A program made the translations under genes and the position numbers. A stretch of DNA of 64,000 nucleotides from Halomonas organivorans (GTDB taxonomy: Bacteria; Pseudomonadota; Gammaproteobacteria; Pseudomonadales; Halomonadaceae). The notes under the pieces are model-generated. The model was not told where the DNA came from and made no database searches. It was given only the letters and a program-made list of their open reading frames with translations. Positions 28,411 to 36,660 of the stretch are shown piece after piece. The stretch is taken from NCBI RefSeq assembly GCF_014192055.1, contig NZ_JACHXM010000002.1:288486-352485 (forward strand), written 5' to 3'. Numbering within the stretch: the first letter of the stretch is position 1; every line of letters starts with the position of its first letter.

Positions 28411-29318
28411 GCGTGAGCGGCCAGCCAACGGTGACCGTGGCAACCGCCCAGTATCCCATCGAGGCGTTCGCCAGCTTCGGCGACTTCCAGGGCAAGGCGT
28501 CGCGCTGGGTGCAGAATGCCGCGAGCCGGGGCGCCGAGCTGCTGGTGTTCCCCGAATACGGCGCCATGGAGCTGGCCTCACTGCTGCCCGCCTCCGAGCA
28601 GGGCGACCTGGTGGTCCAGTTGCACGGCCTGCAGCCCTGGCGCGACGCCTTCGTCGAGACCTGGCGCGCGCAGGCCCGCGAGCATGGCGTGACCCTGCTC
28701 GCCCCCTCTCTGCCCTGGCGGCTCGATGACGGCCGCTTCGTCAATCGCGCCTGGCTGTGCGGCCCGGACGGCGATCTGGGCTTCCAGGACAAGCAGGTGA
28801 TGACGCGCTTCGAGAACGACGAATGGGGCGTGGAGGCCGGCCAGGGCCTCAGGGTCTTCGACACCCCGGCCGGGCGGCTGGGCGTGCTGATCTGCTACGA
28901 CAGCGAGTTTCCGCTGCTGGCACGGGCGCTGGTGGACGCCGGCGCAGATCTCTTGCTGGTGCCGAGCTGCACCGACACCGAGGCCGGCTTCCAGCGGGTA
29001 CGGCTCAGCGCCCAGGCCCGCGCCATCGAGCAGCAGGTGGCGGTCGTGCACTCGCCCACGGTGGGCGAGGCGCTATGGTCACCGGCGGTGGACATCAACA
29101 TCGGCCGGGCCGGCGTCTATACGCCCTGCGACCACGGTTTCCCGCCCGACGGCGTGCTGACCCAGGCCCGGGACGCCACGCCGGGCTGGCAGCTGGCCCG
29201 CCTCGATCTGGCCGCGATCCGCGCCCTGCGCGACCGCGGCCAGGTCAACAACCACGCCGACTGGTCTCTGCAGGACGCCTGCCTGGCTGCAGGCGTCGCC
29301 CACGAATCGCTCACCTAG
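28407..29318 (+). CDS. Nitrilase-superfamily carbon-nitrogen hydrolase
   Basis: This 303-residue hydrolase has a complete catalytic triad: E50 in LLVFPEYGAMEL, K129 in FQDKQVMTRFE and C163 in GVLICYDSEFP. It belongs to the nitrilase superfamily, which cleaves amides or nitriles; its closest relatives pair with GNAT acetyltransferases. Translation is coupled to the upstream GNAT gene by an ATGA overlap. A sequential acetylation and amide-cleavage role is possible but not shown. A 230-base gap with the proS promoter follows. Confidence 0.87.
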   Translation: MSVSGQPTVTVATAQYPIEAFASFGDFQGKASRWVQNAASRGAELLVFPEYGAMELASLLPASEQGDLVVQLHGLQPWRDAFVETWRAQAREHGVTLLAPSLPWRLDDGRFVNRAWLCGPDGDLGFQDKQVMTRFENDEWGVEAGQGLRVFDTPAGRLGVLICYDSEFPLLARALVDAGADLLLVPSCTDTEAGFQRVRLSAQARAIEQQVAVVHSPTVGEALWSPAVDINIGRAGVYTPCDHGFPPDGVLTQARDATPGWQLARLDLAAIRALRDRGQVNNHADWSLQDACLAAGVAHESLT

Positions 29319-29438
29319 CGCCTCATCCTCCCGCTTCGAGGCGCGGCCTCGAGGCGCCCCGAAGGGGGGATTCAGACCGAGCGCGTCTCGGCCTGCTCGG
29401 CCGATTGGCGCCGCGCCTCTGCTTCCATGCTACCGCTT

Positions 29439-29467
29439 TTGCCGCCGCTGGCGCTTGATCGTACAAT
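29439..29467 (+). promoter_or_regulatory. Sigma-70-type promoter for proS
   Basis: TTGCCG (29439-29444) and TACAAT (29462-29467) are separated by 17 bases, about 80 bases before the proS start. A direct repeat of TCATATCCGGGC (from 29474 and 29489) lies between promoter and gene. It is a visual match only. Confidence 0.5.
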
Positions 29468-29548
29468 GTCGTTCATATCCGGGCCGCTCATATCCGGGCG
29501 GCCCGACCGCCCCTCCCTGACAGACGCTTTCGAGGACATCCCCGACCC

Positions 29549-31261
29549 ATGCGCGCCACGCAACTGTTGATCTCTACCCTCAAGGAAACGCCCGCCGACG
29601 CCGAAGTGGTCAGCCATCAGCTGATGCTGCGCGCGGGGATGATTCGCCGCCTGACCTCAGGGCTCTACACCTGGCTGCCGCTGGGCCTGAAGACCCTGCG
29701 CAAGGTCGAGCGCATCGTCCGCGAGGAAATGGATCGCGCCGGCGCCCAGGAAGTGCTGATGCCCGCCGTGCAGCCCGCCGAGCTGTGGCAGGAGTCCGGC
29801 CGCTGGGAGCAGTATGGCCCCGAGCTGCTGCGCCTCAAGGATCGCCACGATCGCGACTACTGCGTCGGCCCGACCCACGAGGAAGTGATCACCGACCTGG
29901 TACGCAAGGAGATCGCCAGCTACAAGCAGCTGCCGTCGAACTTCTATCAGATCCAGACCAAGTTCCGCGACGAGATCCGCCCGCGCTTCGGCGTGATGCG
30001 CTCCCGCGAGTTCATCATGAAGGACGCCTACTCCTTCCACATCGATGAAGCCTCGCTGATGGACACCTACCAGGTGATGTATGACGCCTACGTGCGCATC
30101 TTCACCCGCCTGGGGCTCGACTTCCGCCCGGTGATCGCCGACAACGGCTCCATCGGCGGTACCGGCTCCCACGAGTTCCACGTGCTGGCCGACTCCGGCG
30201 AAGACGACATCGTGTTCTCCACCGAGTCCGACTACGCCGCCAACATGGAGAAGGCCGAGGCACTGGCGCCCCGGGGAGAGCGCGCCGCCCCCGCCGAGGA
30301 ACTGCGCCTGGTCGACACCCCGAACGCCAAGACCATTGCCGCACTGGTCGAGCAGCACGGCCTGCCGATCGAGAAGACCCTCAAGACGCTGATGGTGCGC
30401 GCCACGGAAGGCGGGCTGATCGCCCTGCTGGTACGCGGCGACCACGAGCTCAACGAGGTCAAGGCCGAGAACCTGCCCGAGGTGGCCAGCCCCCTGACCA
30501 TGGCCAGCGAAGAGGAAATCCGCGCGGCAGCGGGCGCCGGCCCCGGTTCCCTGGGCCCGGTGAACCTCGACATGCCGGTGATCATCGATCGCAGCGTGGC
30601 GATGATGAGCGACTTCGGTGCCGGCGCGAACATCGATGGCAAGCACTACTTCGGCATCAACTGGGAGCGCGACCTGCCGCTGCCCCAGGTCGCCGACCTG
30701 CGCAACGTGGTCGAGGGCGACCCCTCCCCGGACGGCCAGGGCACCCTGTCGATCAAGCGCGGCATCGAGGTCGGCCACGTCTTCCAGTTGGGCCAGAAGT
30801 ACAGCGAAGCGATGAATGCCACCGTGCTGGACGCCAACGGCAAGGCCGCACACCCGTGGATGGGCTGCTACGGCATCGGGGTGACCCGTGTGGTGGCCGC
30901 CGCCATCGAGCAGAACCATGACGACGGCGGCATCATCTGGCCGGACGCCATCGCGCCCTTCCACATCGCCGTGGTGCCGATGAACGCCCACAAGTCGCAG
31001 CGGGTACGCGAGGAGAGCGAGCGCCTCTACCAGGCGCTCCGCGCCGCCGGCTTCGACGTGCTGCTCGACGACCGCGACCTGCGCCCGGGCGTGCGCTTCG
31101 CCGACCAGGAGCTGATGGGCATTCCCCACCGCCTGGTGGTCGGCGATCGAGGTCTGGACAAGGAAGAACTGGAATACAAGGGACGCCGTGACAGCGAGGC
31201 CACCATGGTCCCCGCCGGGGATATCCTCGACTTCCTGCGCGAGCGGATCGAGGTCCAGTAA
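29549..31261 (+). CDS. proS: Prolyl-tRNA synthetase
   Basis: This 570-residue class II synthetase of the bacterial type has motif 1 around [24 protein letters not shown] and motif 2 [19 protein letters not shown] (about 137-155). The inserted YbaK/INS editing domain (about 230-390, containing [24 protein letters not shown] strands) is followed by motif 3 [20 protein letters not shown]. An anticodon-binding domain lies at the C-terminus ([20 protein letters not shown]). Length matches E. coli ProS (572 residues). A lytic transglycosylase gene starts within its last 74 bases. Confidence 0.97.
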   Translation: MRATQLLISTLKETPADAEVVSHQLMLRAGMIRRLTSGLYTWLPLGLKTLRKVERIVREEMDRAGAQEVLMPAVQPAELWQESGRWEQYGPELLRLKDRHDRDYCVGPTHEEVITDLVRKEIASYKQLPSNFYQIQTKFRDEIRPRFGVMRSREFIMKDAYSFHIDEASLMDTYQVMYDAYVRIFTRLGLDFRPVIADNGSIGGTGSHEFHVLADSGEDDIVFSTESDYAANMEKAEALAPRGERAAPAEELRLVDTPNAKTIAALVEQHGLPIEKTLKTLMVRATEGGLIALLVRGDHELNEVKAENLPEVASPLTMASEEEIRAAAGAGPGSLGPVNLDMPVIIDRSVAMMSDFGAGANIDGKHYFGINWERDLPLPQVADLRNVVEGDPSPDGQGTLSIKRGIEVGHVFQLGQKYSEAMNATVLDANGKAAHPWMGCYGIGVTRVVAAAIEQNHDDGGIIWPDAIAPFHIAVVPMNAHKSQRVREESERLYQALRAAGFDVLLDDRDLRPGVRFADQELMGIPHRLVVGDRGLDKEELEYKGRRDSEATMVPAGDILDFLRERIEVQ

Positions 31262-31937
31262 GCTCCGGCTCCCGGCCGCCCTGCTGCTGGCGGCCGGCGG
31301 CCTGGGCCTGACGACGCCGCTTCCCGCCCGGGAAGCGGTCGACTTCCTCGACGCCCTTGCCCTTCTCCCGCCCCGGGCCCAAGCGACAACCGAGGGAGCG
31401 GCGCCCTCGCCCGTGACCCTGCGCCCGACCCTCGCCGCCGCACGTCAAGCGCCTCTCGCGCCCGCTGCGATATGGGCCACCCGCCAGTGGCTCGACGACA
31501 TGACCCCTCGCCTGGCCGGCTATGTTCCCGACCTCGAGCGACGCAGGGCGCTGCTGGTTCGCATCCATCAGGAGGCGCGCCTGGCCGGCCTGGCCCCGGA
31601 ACTGGTGCTGTCCGTCATCCAGGTGGAAAGCGCCTTCCGCGCCGACGCCGTGTCCCCCGCAGGCGCGATCGGCCTGATGCAGGTCATGCCGTTCTGGGTT
31701 CGTGAACTCGGACTGCCTGTCGACGACCTGACGGATCCCGGGCGCAACCTGCGCTATGGCTGCACCATCCTGGCCCACTACCTGGCAGTGGAAAACGGCG
31801 ACCTGACTCGAGCGCTGGCCCGCTACCATGGCAGCCTCGGGGAGACCCGATACCCCGAGCGGGTAATGCATGCCCTGGCGACTCGCTGGACACCCTCCGA
31901 TCAGGCGTTTCCCCGTCGCCTGACCGTCGATCGCTGA
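31188..31937 (+). CDS. Periplasmic lytic transglycosylase (SLT domain)
   Basis: This protein of 249 residues or fewer has an SLT/goose-lysozyme-like catalytic domain at its C-terminus (about 125-225). [31 protein letters not shown] contains the catalytic glutamate and the AxGLMQxMP motif. A signal-like stretch [22 protein letters not shown] occurs at about residues 26-47. The only in-frame conventional start is GTG 31188 inside proS, preceded by AAGGGA, which leaves an unusually long n-region. A nonstandard start near the proS stop is also possible. It cleaves peptidoglycan; its overlap with proS suggests cotranscription. Confidence 0.82.
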   Translation: MTARPPWSPPGISSTSCASGSRSSKLRLPAALLLAAGGLGLTTPLPAREAVDFLDALALLPPRAQATTEGAAPSPVTLRPTLAAARQAPLAPAAIWATRQWLDDMTPRLAGYVPDLERRRALLVRIHQEARLAGLAPELVLSVIQVESAFRADAVSPAGAIGLMQVMPFWVRELGLPVDDLTDPGRNLRYGCTILAHYLAVENGDLTRALARYHGSLGETRYPERVMHALATRWTPSDQAFPRRLTVDR

Positions 31938-31955
31938 CCGCGTATCTGGCGCCAC

Positions 31956-31984
31956 AAAAAAAAAGCCGATCCCGAAGGATCGGC
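31956..31984 (-). terminator. Minus-strand intrinsic terminator
   Basis: GCCGATCC and GGATCGGC (31965-31972 with 31977-31984) form a perfect 8-bp stem with a four-base loop. On the minus strand nine T residues follow (31964-31956). It terminates transcripts from the minus strand in the 32000-32200 region, where only a small ORF is visible. On the plus strand it may also serve as a weaker terminator for the transglycosylase gene. Confidence 0.75.
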
Positions 31985-31989
31985 CCAGT

Positions 31990-32178
31990 GGGGGGATAGC
32001 CCCCTCCCCTGACGACTGGCGGGTCGGCTGGCTCGGCCTGTGTCGCGGCGATGGTCGTCACGCGCGCCAAGGCGATCCGGCTGCCCATGAAGGCGAACAT
32101 CATGCCGACGGTGACCGGGCCTGGAACGCCGAGCCTGATGCTGCCAGGCATTGGTTCCGTCGTGATGCATGACCTCAC
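31990..32178 (-). CDS. Possible small hydrophobic protein (candidate)
   Basis: Between 31938 and 32296 there is no recognised gene. The minus strand has GTG 32178 after a GGAG at good spacing, opening a frame that includes PVTVGMMFAFMGSRIALARV, a plausible membrane segment, in codons rich in G/C third positions. The frame has no stop before the terminator at 31984, so if it is real its end is unclear. Anr/FNR-like boxes lie upstream (32207-32220, 32256-32269). It could be a small protein or a noncoding transcript. I do not recognise it. Confidence 0.25.
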
Positions 32179-32206
32179 TCTAGCGCTCCGCCGACGGAGA
32201 TACGCT

Positions 32207-32269
32207 GACCTGAGTCAAGTTAGGCGTTTGGCCGGGCGAAACGCGCCACCGTGGCTTGATCCAGGTCAG
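32207..32269. promoter_or_regulatory. Two Anr/FNR-like boxes
   Basis: CTGACCTGAGTCAA (32207-32220, a TTGAC-N4-GTCAA variant with one mismatch) and TTGATCCAGGTCAG (about 32256-32269, matching 8 of 10 positions of TTGAT-N4-ATCAA) lie in the gap between the small minus-strand transcript and the HprK/PqqD gene. They could place the transcript that ends at 31956 under oxygen control. Both are degenerate, so confidence is low. Confidence 0.35.
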
Positions 32270-32296
32270 GTTCGGGCGCGGCAGGCACGAGAAGCT

Positions 32297-33472
32297 TCAG
32301 TCGTCGGCGGGAACCACCAGGCCTAGCGCGGCCAGCGCATCGAACAAGCCTCCTACATCGTCGTCGAGGCGCGCGGGGGAGATATCGGGGAAACGCACTC
32401 TCAGCAGCGCCACGATCTCGAGCCGGCTCAATGGCTCGAGCCCCAGCAGCCGCCAGATGCTGTTGGCCAGAGGGTTGAGCCGATGCACGTCACCGCGATC
32501 GTCGACCAGGAAGCGCTCATCACCGAGGACATACTCGGCCGTCACCGGCCGTCGGCGCCAGGCCATCTCGTCAGGCCAGTCGACAGCGCTCCGGTCGCTC
32601 CCGAACGCCTGGATTTCGGGACGATCATCGCAGGCGTGCGCCCCCACCAGGCGTGCGACGGCCGCCATCGGATCATCAAAGCGCAGCATTCGACAAGGCA
32701 GGCGCTTCATCATGGGCAGCAGTCGTGGCAGCAGCTCGGCAGGCTCATGATGCGTGCCGGCGAGACTCTGGCCCAGCAGGCGCAGCAGCCCCTCCCCGGG
32801 CGACACCTGAGTCAGGCTCGGCACCGCCTCGCCACACCGTTCGAGCAATATGATGCTGCCCAGCGGACAGCGCTCGCCGTGCGATGCCAGGCTTTCCCGC
32901 CCCAGGTCGAGATACCGGTAGCGGTCATCGCCAACGCCTCCCCGGCCGGCAACGTAGCCGGCCAGGCGGGACGACAGCGTGTCCGGCAAGGGCAGACGCA
33001 GACGCGGGGCGATACCCAGCGCCATGCCCGCGCCCTCGGGCGTGAGCAGCAACACGTCGTCAGCGAACACGCGATATCCGGCGGCTGCGAAGGCCGCACA
33101 GAGCAGGCTCTTGCCGGCTCGGTGAGTCGCAGGAAAGACCAGCAAGCGCCCGTTGACCTCCACCGCAGCGCAGTGCAGTCCGATGGCCTGCGGCCAGGTC
33201 GCAAGAACCTCGGGAATCAGGTCGGCGACCAGGCACGATGCCACGGTAGCGACGCCCGTCAGCCGGCGGGAGCGCGATTCCCCTGCCGACCATAACCGAT
33301 AGGCCTGTCCCTCACGCCGCCCGCGAAGCGCGATGCGCCCCGCCACCGGCCGGCGCGCCAGCGGCCAGCCGGGCATTGCCGCCTGCAGCGCCGCGCTCAG
33401 GTCCGGCGCATCCTCCAGGCGCAGGCGGACGTTCAGCCCGGCCGGCTGCAGATCCTCGATCAGGGTCGCCAT
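32297..33472 (-). CDS. HPr-kinase-like domain fused to a PqqD-like domain
   Basis: This 391-residue cytoplasmic protein combines two parts. The central region (about 95-240) resembles HPr kinase-related proteins: GLHCAAVEVNGRLLVFPATH, then the P-loop A115-x4-G120-K-S122 and FADD (136-139). The first P-loop glycine is Ala. The C-terminal 80 residues look like PqqD/RRE: LVDDRGDVHRLNPLANSIWRLL, then LLRVRFPDISPARLDDDVGGLFDALAALGLV. PqqD domains bind leader peptides. The gene follows the His-rich protein gene with a one-base overlap (TAATG). A peptide-kinase role is inferred by analogy with the HprK-like kinases of lasso peptide clusters and with HPr-rel-A systems. Confidence 0.7.
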   Translation of the reverse strand: MATLIEDLQPAGLNVRLRLEDAPDLSAALQAAMPGWPLARRPVAGRIALRGRREGQAYRLWSAGESRSRRLTGVATVASCLVADLIPEVLATWPQAIGLHCAAVEVNGRLLVFPATHRAGKSLLCAAFAAAGYRVFADDVLLLTPEGAGMALGIAPRLRLPLPDTLSSRLAGYVAGRGGVGDDRYRYLDLGRESLASHGERCPLGSIILLERCGEAVPSLTQVSPGEGLLRLLGQSLAGTHHEPAELLPRLLPMMKRLPCRMLRFDDPMAAVARLVGAHACDDRPEIQAFGSDRSAVDWPDEMAWRRRPVTAEYVLGDERFLVDDRGDVHRLNPLANSIWRLLGLEPLSRLEIVALLRVRFPDISPARLDDDVGGLFDALAALGLVVPADD

Positions 33473-33798
33473 TACCAGCGGCTGGGGTGGCTGAAGCTGG
33501 GACGGCTATGACGAGACCACGAGTGGTGATGGTGATGATGCTTGTGATGATGGCGACGCCGATGGTGATCGCGATGACGGCGATGCTCGCGATAGTCGTC
33601 GACGTAGCGGCGTTCGCGTGCCCGCGGCTCGCTCTCGTAGACGATGCGCCAGCGGCCATCGTCCCAGCCACCGGCATGGGACTGGCCGACGCTGGTCAGG
33701 GTCGGGGCCGCATAGGCGGCCATGCCGACCAGGCCGAGGGCGGCCAGGAGGCGTCGACGGCGAGGACAGGTCGGGGATGAGGCATCCGTGTTGCGCAT
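33472..33798 (-). CDS. His-rich small exported protein, possible peptide substrate
   Basis: This 108-residue protein has a Tat-like N-terminus: RRRR at 13-16, then LLAALGLVGMAAYAAPTLTSVG and a likely cut after SHA. The remaining 65 residues are extremely basic and His-rich (a run HHHKHHHHHH) and end with Ser-bearing SWSRHSRPSFSHPSRW. ATG 33798 follows AAGGAT. The stop overlaps the kinase-like/PqqD gene. The histidines suggest binding of Zn, Ni or Cu. It may be a substrate of the neighbouring protein, with the C-terminal serines as possible targets. I recognise no characterised family. Confidence 0.65.
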   Translation of the reverse strand: MRNTDASSPTCPRRRRLLAALGLVGMAAYAAPTLTSVGQSHAGGWDDGRWRIVYESEPRARERRYVDDYREHRRHRDHHRRRHHHKHHHHHHSWSRHSRPSFSHPSRW

Positions 33799-33947
33799 GG
33801 TGAGGCATCCTTGTGGGCCGGGATGCTCCTAGCCTACCTCCTGCGCCGGCGCACGACGCCCGACCAACCGCGACTTCCGTGATCGCTGCATATTGCCACC
33901 CGCCGCGTCGCCAGCCGACGACGGCGGGTGGTCGCGCCTGGCGACGC

Positions 33948-34454
33948 TCAGACCATCTTCTTGTCTTCCACCTGATCCGGCGTGGTCCCCGGAGGCAGGG
34001 GATGCCCCTTGGCGAGCTCGGCGCGGGTGGCCTCGCGCACCTCGAGCACTTCCAGGCGATAGTGCAGGGTCCGCCCGGCCAGCGGATGATTGGTGTCGAT
34101 CACGACGCTATCGTCGCGCACCTCGAGCACGGTGACGATCTCGGGGCCATCGTCACCCGGAGTCTGAAAGCGCATGCCGGGGGCCAGGTCAGGCACCGGG
34201 AAGGCGTCGCGACCGACCTCACGCACCAGCGCCTCGTCGCGCAGGCCATACGCCTCGCCGGGCGCCAGGGTCACGCTGAGCTCGGCGCCGGCCTCGCGGC
34301 CTGCCAGGGCACGCTCGAGCCCCGCCATGAGGTTGTCATGGCCGTGCAGGTACTCGAGCGGCGTCTGACGGGAACGAGAGTCGTCGAGGACCTGGCCGTC
34401 CTCGTCACTGAGCACATAGTGCAGGCTGGCGACCCGCTGGGGGGCAATGGTCAT
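33948..34454 (-). CDS. SlyD/FkpB-like FKBP peptidyl-prolyl isomerase
   Basis: This 168-residue FKBP-type isomerase starts with the typical short strand QRVASLHYVLSDEDGQVLDD, has PLEYLHGHDNLMAGLERALAGREAG and an inserted IF-like flap (LAPGEAYGLRDEALV), and resumes with NHPLAGRTLHYRLEVLEVREAT. Unlike E. coli SlyD it has no long His/Cys-rich metal-binding tail. The C-terminus HPLPPGTTPDQVEDKKMV is short. It acts in the cytoplasm as a folding helper. It diverges from nothing nearby; rfaH lies upstream on the same strand. Confidence 0.87.
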   Translation of the reverse strand: MTIAPQRVASLHYVLSDEDGQVLDDSRSRQTPLEYLHGHDNLMAGLERALAGREAGAELSVTLAPGEAYGLRDEALVREVGRDAFPVPDLAPGMRFQTPGDDGPEIVTVLEVRDDSVVIDTNHPLAGRTLHYRLEVLEVREATRAELAKGHPLPPGTTPDQVEDKKMV

Positions 34455-34546
34455 GGGCGTTCTCCGGAACAGGAAATGGGATCGGCATCGCAGCGGCTCG
34501 GCTCGGGTATGGCGCGCTCGCGGATCGGATGCATGACGAGGCGCGC

Positions 34547-35089
34547 TCAGTCGCGACGACGCAGCTGGGTAACGGGCATCTCCAGGCGCTGCTGCTGGTG
34601 CAGCATGTTGAGCAGCACGATGGCACGTTCCTCGCCCTTGTGGCTGGAGAAGATCGCCTGAAGGTCCTTGAAGGGCCCCTCGGTGATCTCCACCGCCTCG
34701 CCGGCGCGAAAATAGACATGGGCCGTATCGTCCTGGTCACGCTGGGCGTGCCGACGCAGGGTCGCCACCAAAGCGTCGCCGACCGGCACCGGCATCCCGC
34801 CACCGAAGGTGACGAGCTTGAGCACGCCGCGCGTCGAGCGGATAGGCCGCCAGTTGCTGACCAGGCGGTCGAGGCGAATGAACAGGTAGTAAGGGAAGAG
34901 CGGCTCGCTCACCCACTCGAGTTTACCGCGGCGCTTCTTCTGGACTTCGAGCACCGGATGGAAGATCTCGTAGCCCTGATTGCCCAGGTGCTCGGCAGCG
35001 CGAAAGGACTCGCCGCCCTTGCACTGGATGGCGTACCAGCGGGGCACCGCATCCTCGGCGTCATCCTGGCGAATGTCGTCGTCACTCAT
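34547..35089 (-). CDS. rfaH: Transcription antiterminator RfaH
   Basis: This 180-residue NusG paralogue has the NGN domain (about 17-115: RWYAIQCKGGESFRAAEHLGNQGYEIFHP, VSEPLFPYYLFIRLD, NWRPIRSTRGV) and a C-terminal KOW-like domain (about 128-178: GEAVEITEGPFKDLQAIFSS). The N-terminal RWYAIQCKGGE and the short length fit RfaH rather than NusG. It recruits to ops-containing operons for surface polysaccharides and virulence-like clusters. No ops element was found near it. It diverges from ampG. Confidence 0.9.
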   Translation of the reverse strand: MSDDDIRQDDAEDAVPRWYAIQCKGGESFRAAEHLGNQGYEIFHPVLEVQKKRRGKLEWVSEPLFPYYLFIRLDRLVSNWRPIRSTRGVLKLVTFGGGMPVPVGDALVATLRRHAQRDQDDTAHVYFRAGEAVEITEGPFKDLQAIFSSHKGEERAIVLLNMLHQQQRLEMPVTQLRRRD

Positions 35090-35240
35090 GTCGTTGTCGG
35101 TCGCATCTGGCTGGTGTCGGCGCCGGGGCTCTGCAACAATCGGCGGCGCGTGCCGCCCGCGATGCGAGCCCCGGTTGAGGCCGCCATCTTAGCATCGATG
35201 CCCCGGACGTGACCTGACCTGAAGCAAGGAGAGCCTCACC

Positions 35241-36602
35241 ATGCCGACCCCAACCGCGCAGCGCAGCTGGCGCGATGCCCTATCGGTCTACCGGCACGCC
35301 CCGGTATTGACCATGCTGTTCCTGGGCTTCTCGGCGGGACTGCCCTTCCTGCTGGTGTTCTCGACGCTCTCGGCCTGGCTGCGCAGCGATGGCGTCGAGG
35401 TGGCGGCGATCGGCTTCTTCGCCTGGATCGGCATTCTCTATTCGATCAAGTTCTTCTGGGCGCCGGTGGTCGATCGCCTGGCGCTGCCCGTGCTGACCCG
35501 GGCGCTCGGTCAACGCCGCGGCTGGATGCTGCTGGCCCAGGCCATGATAGCCGCCGGCCTGGTGGGCCTGGCAAGCCTCGACCCGCTGGACCATCTACCG
35601 CTGGTCGCCGTCTTCGCCTTGCTGGTGGCCTTCGGCTCGGCGACCCAGGACATCGCCATCGATGCCTTTCGCATCGAATCCGCGCCGGAAGACCTGCAGG
35701 CGGCCATGGCCTCCACCTACATCATCGGCTACCGCGGCGGGCTGATCGCCGCCGGCGCCGGCGCCCTCTACGTCGCCTCGCTGGTCTCCTGGCACGCCGC
35801 CTACCTCGCCATGGCCGCGCTGGTGGCAGTCGGCATGGTCACGGTACTGGTGCGTCCCGAGCCCGAGCGCCTGGCGCTGTCCACCCAGCTGATCCACGAG
35901 CCTCGGGTGCGCGCCTTCCTGCGCGCCAGCCGCGGTCGGCCAACCTGGCTGCGCCGCCTGGGCGCCTGGGTGATCGGCGCGGTGGTCTGCCCGTTCACCG
36001 ACTTCTTCGCCCGCCACGGGCTCAAGGCGCTGGGACTGCTGGCGTTCGTGGCGGTGTTCCGGATCAGTGACCTGGCCATGGCCTCGATGGCCAACCCGCT
36101 GTACATCGACCTGGGGTTCAGCCTGGCCGCCATCGCCAACGTGACCAACGTCTTCGGCATCGCCATGAGCATCGGCGGCGGCCTGCTGGGCGGCCTGCTG
36201 GTGGCCCGCTATGGCGTGGGCCCGGTCCTGATCCTCGGCGCCACCGCCACGGCGCTGACCAATCTGCTGTTCGTGGGCCTTGCGCTTGCCGGCGACAGCC
36301 TGCCGATGCTGGTGGTGACCATCGTCGGCGACAACCTCTCCAACGGCCTGGCCAGCGCGGTGTTTATCGCCTTCCTGTCGAGCCTGACCTCGCGGGCCTA
36401 CACCGCCACCCAGTACGCGCTGTTCTCGTCGCTGATGACCCTGCCCGGCAAGTTCCTCAGCGGCTTCGGCGGCCTGGTCGTGGAGGCCCAGGGCTACGCC
36501 GACTTCTTCCTGCTGGCCTCGCTGCTGGGCCTGCCGGCCATCGCCCTGGCGATCTGGGTCAGCCGCGACCGCCGCCTGGTGGCAACGCCCGACGCGACCT
36601 GA
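35241..36602 (+). CDS. ampG: AmpG-type muropeptide permease
   Basis: This 453-residue inner-membrane MFS protein has about twelve to fourteen hydrophobic segments. Its start (VLTMLFLGFSAGLPFLLVFSTLSAWLRSDGVEVAAIGFFAW) and DIAIDAFRIESAPEDLQAAMASTYIIGYR are hallmarks of AmpG. It imports GlcNAc-anhydroMurNAc peptides for cell wall recycling, and thereby can influence beta-lactamase induction. AAGGAG precedes ATG 35241. It is single, diverging from rfaH. The amidase at 24831 acts in the same pathway. Confidence 0.92.
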   Translation: MPTPTAQRSWRDALSVYRHAPVLTMLFLGFSAGLPFLLVFSTLSAWLRSDGVEVAAIGFFAWIGILYSIKFFWAPVVDRLALPVLTRALGQRRGWMLLAQAMIAAGLVGLASLDPLDHLPLVAVFALLVAFGSATQDIAIDAFRIESAPEDLQAAMASTYIIGYRGGLIAAGAGALYVASLVSWHAAYLAMAALVAVGMVTVLVRPEPERLALSTQLIHEPRVRAFLRASRGRPTWLRRLGAWVIGAVVCPFTDFFARHGLKALGLLAFVAVFRISDLAMASMANPLYIDLGFSLAAIANVTNVFGIAMSIGGGLLGGLLVARYGVGPVLILGATATALTNLLFVGLALAGDSLPMLVVTIVGDNLSNGLASAVFIAFLSSLTSRAYTATQYALFSSLMTLPGKFLSGFGGLVVEAQGYADFFLLASLLGLPAIALAIWVSRDRRLVATPDAT

Positions 36603-36660
36603 CGCGGTCGCTCCCGCGTGCCTCGCACCGGGGCACGGCCACTCGCCGGGGATCGCCGGG

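Noticed and set aside
33506..33808. Alternative frame across the His-rich gene
   Set aside because: The frame 33472-33798 has the ribosome site, signal peptide and coupling to the next gene; the other frame has none.
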